From positions 186,001-250,000 of the forward strand of contig CAJXMJ010000001.1 in assembly GCA_913056455.1 (NCBI GenBank): a stretch of DNA of 64,000 nt, written 5' to 3'. This DNA comes from an uncultured Fodinibius sp. (GTDB taxonomy: Bacteria; Bacteroidota; Rhodothermia; Balneolales; Balneolaceae). The notes under the pieces are model-generated. The model worked only from the letters and a program-made list of their open reading frames with translations. It searched no databases and was not told where the DNA came from. The position numbers and the translations under genes were made by a program. This document shows, piece by piece, positions 61,901 through 64,000 of the stretch; the first letter of the stretch is position 1; the number at the start of each line of letters is the position of its first letter.

Positions 61901-62037
61901 CCATTACCAGTGATGAGTATGGCGGTATGGATCCGGAGGTTACGTCTGCGCCAAGTACAAACATCAACCAGGGTAATGTATTCTTTGCCCCTGCGCAGGC
62001 TCGCACCTTCCAGGCCGGAATAGATTTTAAATTCTAA
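58960..62037 (+). CDS. SusC/RagA family TonB-linked outer membrane protein
   Basis: A 1025-residue outer membrane receptor. A signal peptide (to about residue 23, SSAMAQ) is followed by a carboxypeptidase-regulatory-like domain (about 26-105: VSGTVVSADDGETLPGVTVM then GTNRGTATGTDGTYEITVPS). Next comes the TonB-box/plug segment DVVVVGYGTQSRRDLTSSIS (about 108-127). The rest is plug and 22-strand barrel, ending in an aromatic-terminal strand (FQAGIDFKF). It takes up oligosaccharides or peptides with energy from TonB-ExbBD. The partner SusD lies 19 bp downstream. No glycosidase is adjacent, so the substrate is unknown. Palindromes sit upstream. Confidence 0.95.
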   Translation: MKLKVLSLLVCAFGFMFVSSAMAQDITVSGTVVSADDGETLPGVTVMLQGTNRGTATGTDGTYEITVPSDGTLVFSSVGFKKQEIPVNGQTTIDVELAPDIAKLEDVVVVGYGTQSRRDLTSSISTVGSEQLENQELNTIENALQGNTAGVQVTQAGGTLGSPSAVRIRGTASINADAQPLYVVDGVPITTGDGSIGREVSGVGIGTNPLINLNPDDIESIQVLKDASASAIYGSRGSNGVVLITTKSGRAGQTQVNVSYSGGVTEATDKYDMLNGQQFTEMWNDAGINAFGENLWNNVLPYSLSEDPGDVASTDWMELVQRQGSIQQINASVSGGNDRTQYRVSTGFNDRKGYVKGNRLQRYSARIKVDHKISDDVQVGLNIAPTYSRNFKRSERNQVDAPITFAALYYPNVEARKDNGEPNLGVSPNLIQAFNGTPLSNLQGTEIEEDLQQTVISSNLNWSILPELQFNTDISVDLFQLRTFEKRSDITTDGFGVGSGFNLNEDYVNYNWNATLEYAGDYGEHSFSALVGTSLQRSENLNFSVSGNTFASNDLKTLNSAASITGGGGSISSYAFLGYLSRITYSFQDKYLVTLNGRVDGSSRFGEDNRYGFFPAASVGWVLSDEEFLSGSDFLDFLKLRASYGVTGNSSGIGNYPALALAGSGANYATIPGLSVSQLPNPDLKWEKTNQLDIGLDYGFFGSRLRGSLGVYEKNTSDLLLGRPISATNGFTTFTQNEGEMRNRGLEFDVTADIFTGEFQWTSSFNISFIENEVQSLIGGDDIVSGEQLVREGEALGAFYLREYAGANPDNGLAAWYMNSDPTQAQINSGVAFKNESRFGDRYVTTDYGAAERIIAGEPHPDFYGGFRNNFRYKGFDLSVFLQYTYGNDIYRADGEFLDSNLASLFNQTTRQLDYWKEPGDITDIPKPIWLSANGSQSSTRYLEDGSYMRVKDVTLGYSLPSSFTQDYTVRLFVKGTNLYTITSDEYGGMDPEVTSAPSTNINQGNVFFAPAQARTFQAGIDFKF

Positions 62038-62056
62038 ACTGAAATTATCTGACTTT

Positions 62057-63601
62057 ATGAAACGTTTAAACGCAATATTTGTATCGATTTTGGTCGTGCT
62101 GGCATTCAGTGCGTGCGATATCCTGGACAGCCAGGAACCGCGCCAGTCTTTGCCACTTGACCAGCTGTATAGTTCCACAGAAGATCTGGAAAATGCACTC
62201 ACGGGTGCTTATAACGATGTTCAAAGTGGAGATGCGATGGGATCATCCTATCCGTTATTTGGTGAATTAATGGGAGAAAATACCCTTTGGACGGGTTCTT
62301 TTGAACAGTGGCAACAGATTGCAAGCCACGACATTGACTTGACCAACTCGCAGGTTGAAGATGTTTGGAATCAGACCTATGAAGCCCTCAATGATATAAA
62401 TCTCATTATCGAAGCGGTTGATGCCGGTGAGATTGATGACGATGCCTTTGTACAGGCGAAAGACCGTATAAAGGGAGAGGCATTGTTCCTGCGTGCCGTG
62501 CTTCACTTCGAAGCGGTGCGTATGTGGGCTAAGCCCTGGGGCTATACTAATGACAACTCTCATGCGGGAGTTCCTGTAGTTACGTCCGGTGTACAATCAG
62601 CGGAAAACTTCAAAACTCCTGCACGGAGTGATGTAGCCACCGTTTATCAGCGGGTCATTACAGATCTGAATGATGCCATTAGTCTGTTGTCAAGCTATAC
62701 GCCAAGCGGTTCTGCACGTGCTAATGTGTATAATGCCCACGCTTATTTAGCGCGCGTGTATTTACAACAGGGTGAATTCAATCAGGTTTTATCCCTAACG
62801 GAAGCGGTTATAAACTCAAATGAATATAGCCTTGAAGGCGCACCTCAGGATTACTTTTTCACTCCGTCTGAGGAAAGTTCTGCAGAGTCTGTTTTTGATG
62901 TAGTCCATACCGATCAGGATAACCCAGGTGTTAACAATTCGTTGTCTGCCTTCTATAATGCCACCAACGGTGGTCGCGGTGACATCGTAGTAACCGGTGC
63001 TTTTACCGGTGCACTTGCATCTGCTACATCTGATCAGGCGCAGGATTTACCTGCAAATTACACTTATGAAGACCTTCGCCAAACGGAGCTGTTAACTCAG
63101 ACTCCTGGAGGTGATACTGTGACTTTGAAATACGAAGATGGGGTTAATTCAGCTGATAATGCACCGGTTATTCGATATGCTGATGTGTTGTTAATGCGTG
63201 CAGAAGCCTTGGCTGAAACCGCCAGTACGTATCCTTCAGCAGAAAGCAACGATGCCATAGACTTATTAAACGAGGTTCATTTACGTTCTATCCGCGTGTA
63301 TAACGCAAGCGGTGGCTCGGAAGATGCTTCGCAATGGTTTGCCTATGAAGAAGCTGACTTCACCTCAAATGCAGAATTGCTAGAAGCGATTTACCTCGAG
63401 CGTCAGGTTGAACTTGGTTTTGAAGGCAAGCGCAAGCATGACCTGGTACGTTGGGGCATGAATGTAACGTCGGGTACAAGCGGAGCAGTATCTGCACCCG
63501 ATGCTGACAACCTAATTTGGCCTATCCCAGAGTCTGAGCTGGATGCCAATGACAGTGTCTGTCAGAATGCTGGCTATGGTGGAGCTGATACTTGTGAATA
63601 A
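62057..63601 (+). CDS. SusD/RagB family lipoprotein
   Basis: A 514-residue outer membrane lipoprotein with lipobox VLAFSAC (Cys20). It has SusD-type helical TPR regions: SSTEDLENALTGAYNDVQSG (about residues 35-54), then RIKGEALFLRAVLHFEAVRM, and YNAHAYLARVYLQQGEFNQV. The C-terminal segments VIRYADVLLMRAEALAETAS and AIYLERQVELGFEGKRKHDL (about 448-467) with RWGM are RagB/SusD hallmarks. It forms the lid over the SusC barrel and captures substrate. It lies 19 bp after the SusC gene and ends at an intrinsic terminator. Confidence 0.95.
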   Translation: MKRLNAIFVSILVVLAFSACDILDSQEPRQSLPLDQLYSSTEDLENALTGAYNDVQSGDAMGSSYPLFGELMGENTLWTGSFEQWQQIASHDIDLTNSQVEDVWNQTYEALNDINLIIEAVDAGEIDDDAFVQAKDRIKGEALFLRAVLHFEAVRMWAKPWGYTNDNSHAGVPVVTSGVQSAENFKTPARSDVATVYQRVITDLNDAISLLSSYTPSGSARANVYNAHAYLARVYLQQGEFNQVLSLTEAVINSNEYSLEGAPQDYFFTPSEESSAESVFDVVHTDQDNPGVNNSLSAFYNATNGGRGDIVVTGAFTGALASATSDQAQDLPANYTYEDLRQTELLTQTPGGDTVTLKYEDGVNSADNAPVIRYADVLLMRAEALAETASTYPSAESNDAIDLLNEVHLRSIRVYNASGGSEDASQWFAYEEADFTSNAELLEAIYLERQVELGFEGKRKHDLVRWGMNVTSGTSGAVSAPDADNLIWPIPESELDANDSVCQNAGYGGADTCE

Positions 63602-63631
63602 GTGTTAACGCTTCATTAATAATTAAAATTT

Positions 63632-63664
63632 TAAGCCGCCTCGTTTTCGAGGCGGCTTTTTTTA
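63632..63664 (+). terminator. Intrinsic terminator after SusD
   Basis: A GC-rich stem AAGCCGCCTCG/CGAGGCGGCTT with a 4-nt loop is followed by a T run of seven. It ends the SusC/SusD transcript. Confidence 0.93.
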
Positions 63665-63912
63665 TGTAAGCAAATATCCTTAGATGTATAACTTGGTAGA
63701 TTTCTTTACAGAATGAGTGATGCTATTATTTCTGGTCATCTGTAAATGTGGATGGAGGCCGAAAAAAGCTGAAGATCTAACCACAAAAAAGGTTTATAAT
63801 CCATAGCTGGTGGCTTACTACGGGATTTAAAGCGTTTTGCAAAAAGCTTTTAAGTGAGAAATTTAGTTGTTAACAATTCTAACTCTTAACAAACATTTCC
63901 CTCGCGGGTTAT

Positions 63913-63931
63913 GTAACAAGCATTTTGTTAC
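63913..63931 (+). promoter_or_regulatory. GTAACAA-GCATT-TTGTTAC palindrome
   Basis: A perfect 7-5-7 inverted repeat close to the right edge. Possible operator for a gene beyond the window. Confidence 0.4.
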
Positions 63932-64000
63932 TATAGCTGATTATATTGATTTATTATTAGTAAGAGGTTATAAATCACTTTATCAGTATTGATACCGACT

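Larger units (their letters stand above)
63602..64000. other. 399-bp right-end region, terminator then regulatory-looking DNA
   Basis: After the SusD stop there is a terminator, then about 335 bp without a credible ORF up to the window end. It contains a GTAACAA-GCATT-TTGTTAC hairpin (63913-63931) and a TTTTGCAAAA palindrome around 63836-63845. It is likely the upstream region of a gene beyond the window. Confidence 0.5.

Overview
The window looks like a chromosomal segment of a Bacteroidota/Rhodothermota-type bacterium, most likely near Balneola/Fodinibius. This is inferred from gene content, not from a search. The pointers are a SusC/SusD pair, a GWxTD lipoprotein, a single-subunit-anchor sdhCAB operon, a DUF4296-like lipoprotein, a LemA/TPM operon, TAnnTTTG-like promoter words and weak Shine-Dalgarno use with several TTG starts. 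I see no transposase, integrase, phage gene, CRISPR array or rRNA. Almost all of it is core metabolism.

Layout. 1-0.95 kb: 5' part of a PduO-type cobalamin adenosyltransferase and a YigZ/IMPACT protein (minus). 1.1-4.7 kb: sdhC-sdhA-sdhB with a terminator. 4.7-6.7 kb: recQ. 6.7-9.8 kb (minus): small lipoprotein, SDR, uridine kinase, N-acetylmuramoyl-L-alanine amidase. 9.9-16.1 kb (plus): a 980-residue P-loop protein coupled to an MscS channel, an M49-like lipoprotein peptidase, an ankyrin protein. 16.2-20.3 kb (minus): RsmI-like methylase, two small membrane proteins (one of 54 aa), a beta-lactamase-fold protein lacking catalytic residues, a DUF819 transporter-like protein. 20.4-22.8 kb: dapB-dapA-dapD. 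22.8-26 kb (minus): threonine synthase with a LeuA-type C-terminal regulatory domain, a small acidic protein, a glycosylase-like protein. 26-34.7 kb (plus): UbiA prenyltransferase, thioredoxin-like protein, a GabT/GabD-like pair, a lipoprotein, radical SAM protein, redoxin, pdxH, trmB. 34.8-39.8 kb: TetR regulator with a palindromic operator, FadE-type acyl-CoA dehydrogenase, Lrp regulator overlapping a Cys/Met PLP lyase. 39.9-41.7 kb (minus): LemA-TPM-TPM. 41.9-45.8 kb: YjjG-like phosphatase, purL, SDR. 45.9-48.8 kb: lysine 6-aminotransferase, initiator tRNA and ornithine aminotransferase. 49-50.5 kb: actin-like protein plus bactofilin. 50.6-56.8 kb: Na+/solute symporter, GNAT, ornithine/alanine-racemase-like protein, M23 peptidase, M20 amidohydrolase, alanine racemase. 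57-58.5 kb: GWxTD lipoprotein (minus). 58.9-63.6 kb: SusC/SusD pair.

How the genes may work together. The dap genes feed lysine and peptidoglycan precursor supply, and the nearby threonine synthase draws on the same aspartate family. The GabT/GabD-like pair would deliver succinate to the sdhCAB complex. The TetR-fadE pair is a likely local fatty-acid oxidation switch. The Lrp-lyase overlap suggests regulated sulfur amino acid breakdown. The lysine and ornithine aminotransferases, two racemase-family proteins and hydrolases at 46-57 kb suggest an amino acid/D-amino acid scavenging neighbourhood.

The most unusual observations are: (i) the actin-like protein at 49.1 kb, whose phosphate-1 motif sits at the C-terminus, as in a circular permutation, next to a bactofilin; (ii) the large coiled P-loop protein coupled to MscS; (iii) the threonine synthase-LeuA domain fusion; (iv) the catalytically degenerate beta-lactamase-fold protein; (v) hairpins built of heptameric units in intergenic DNA.
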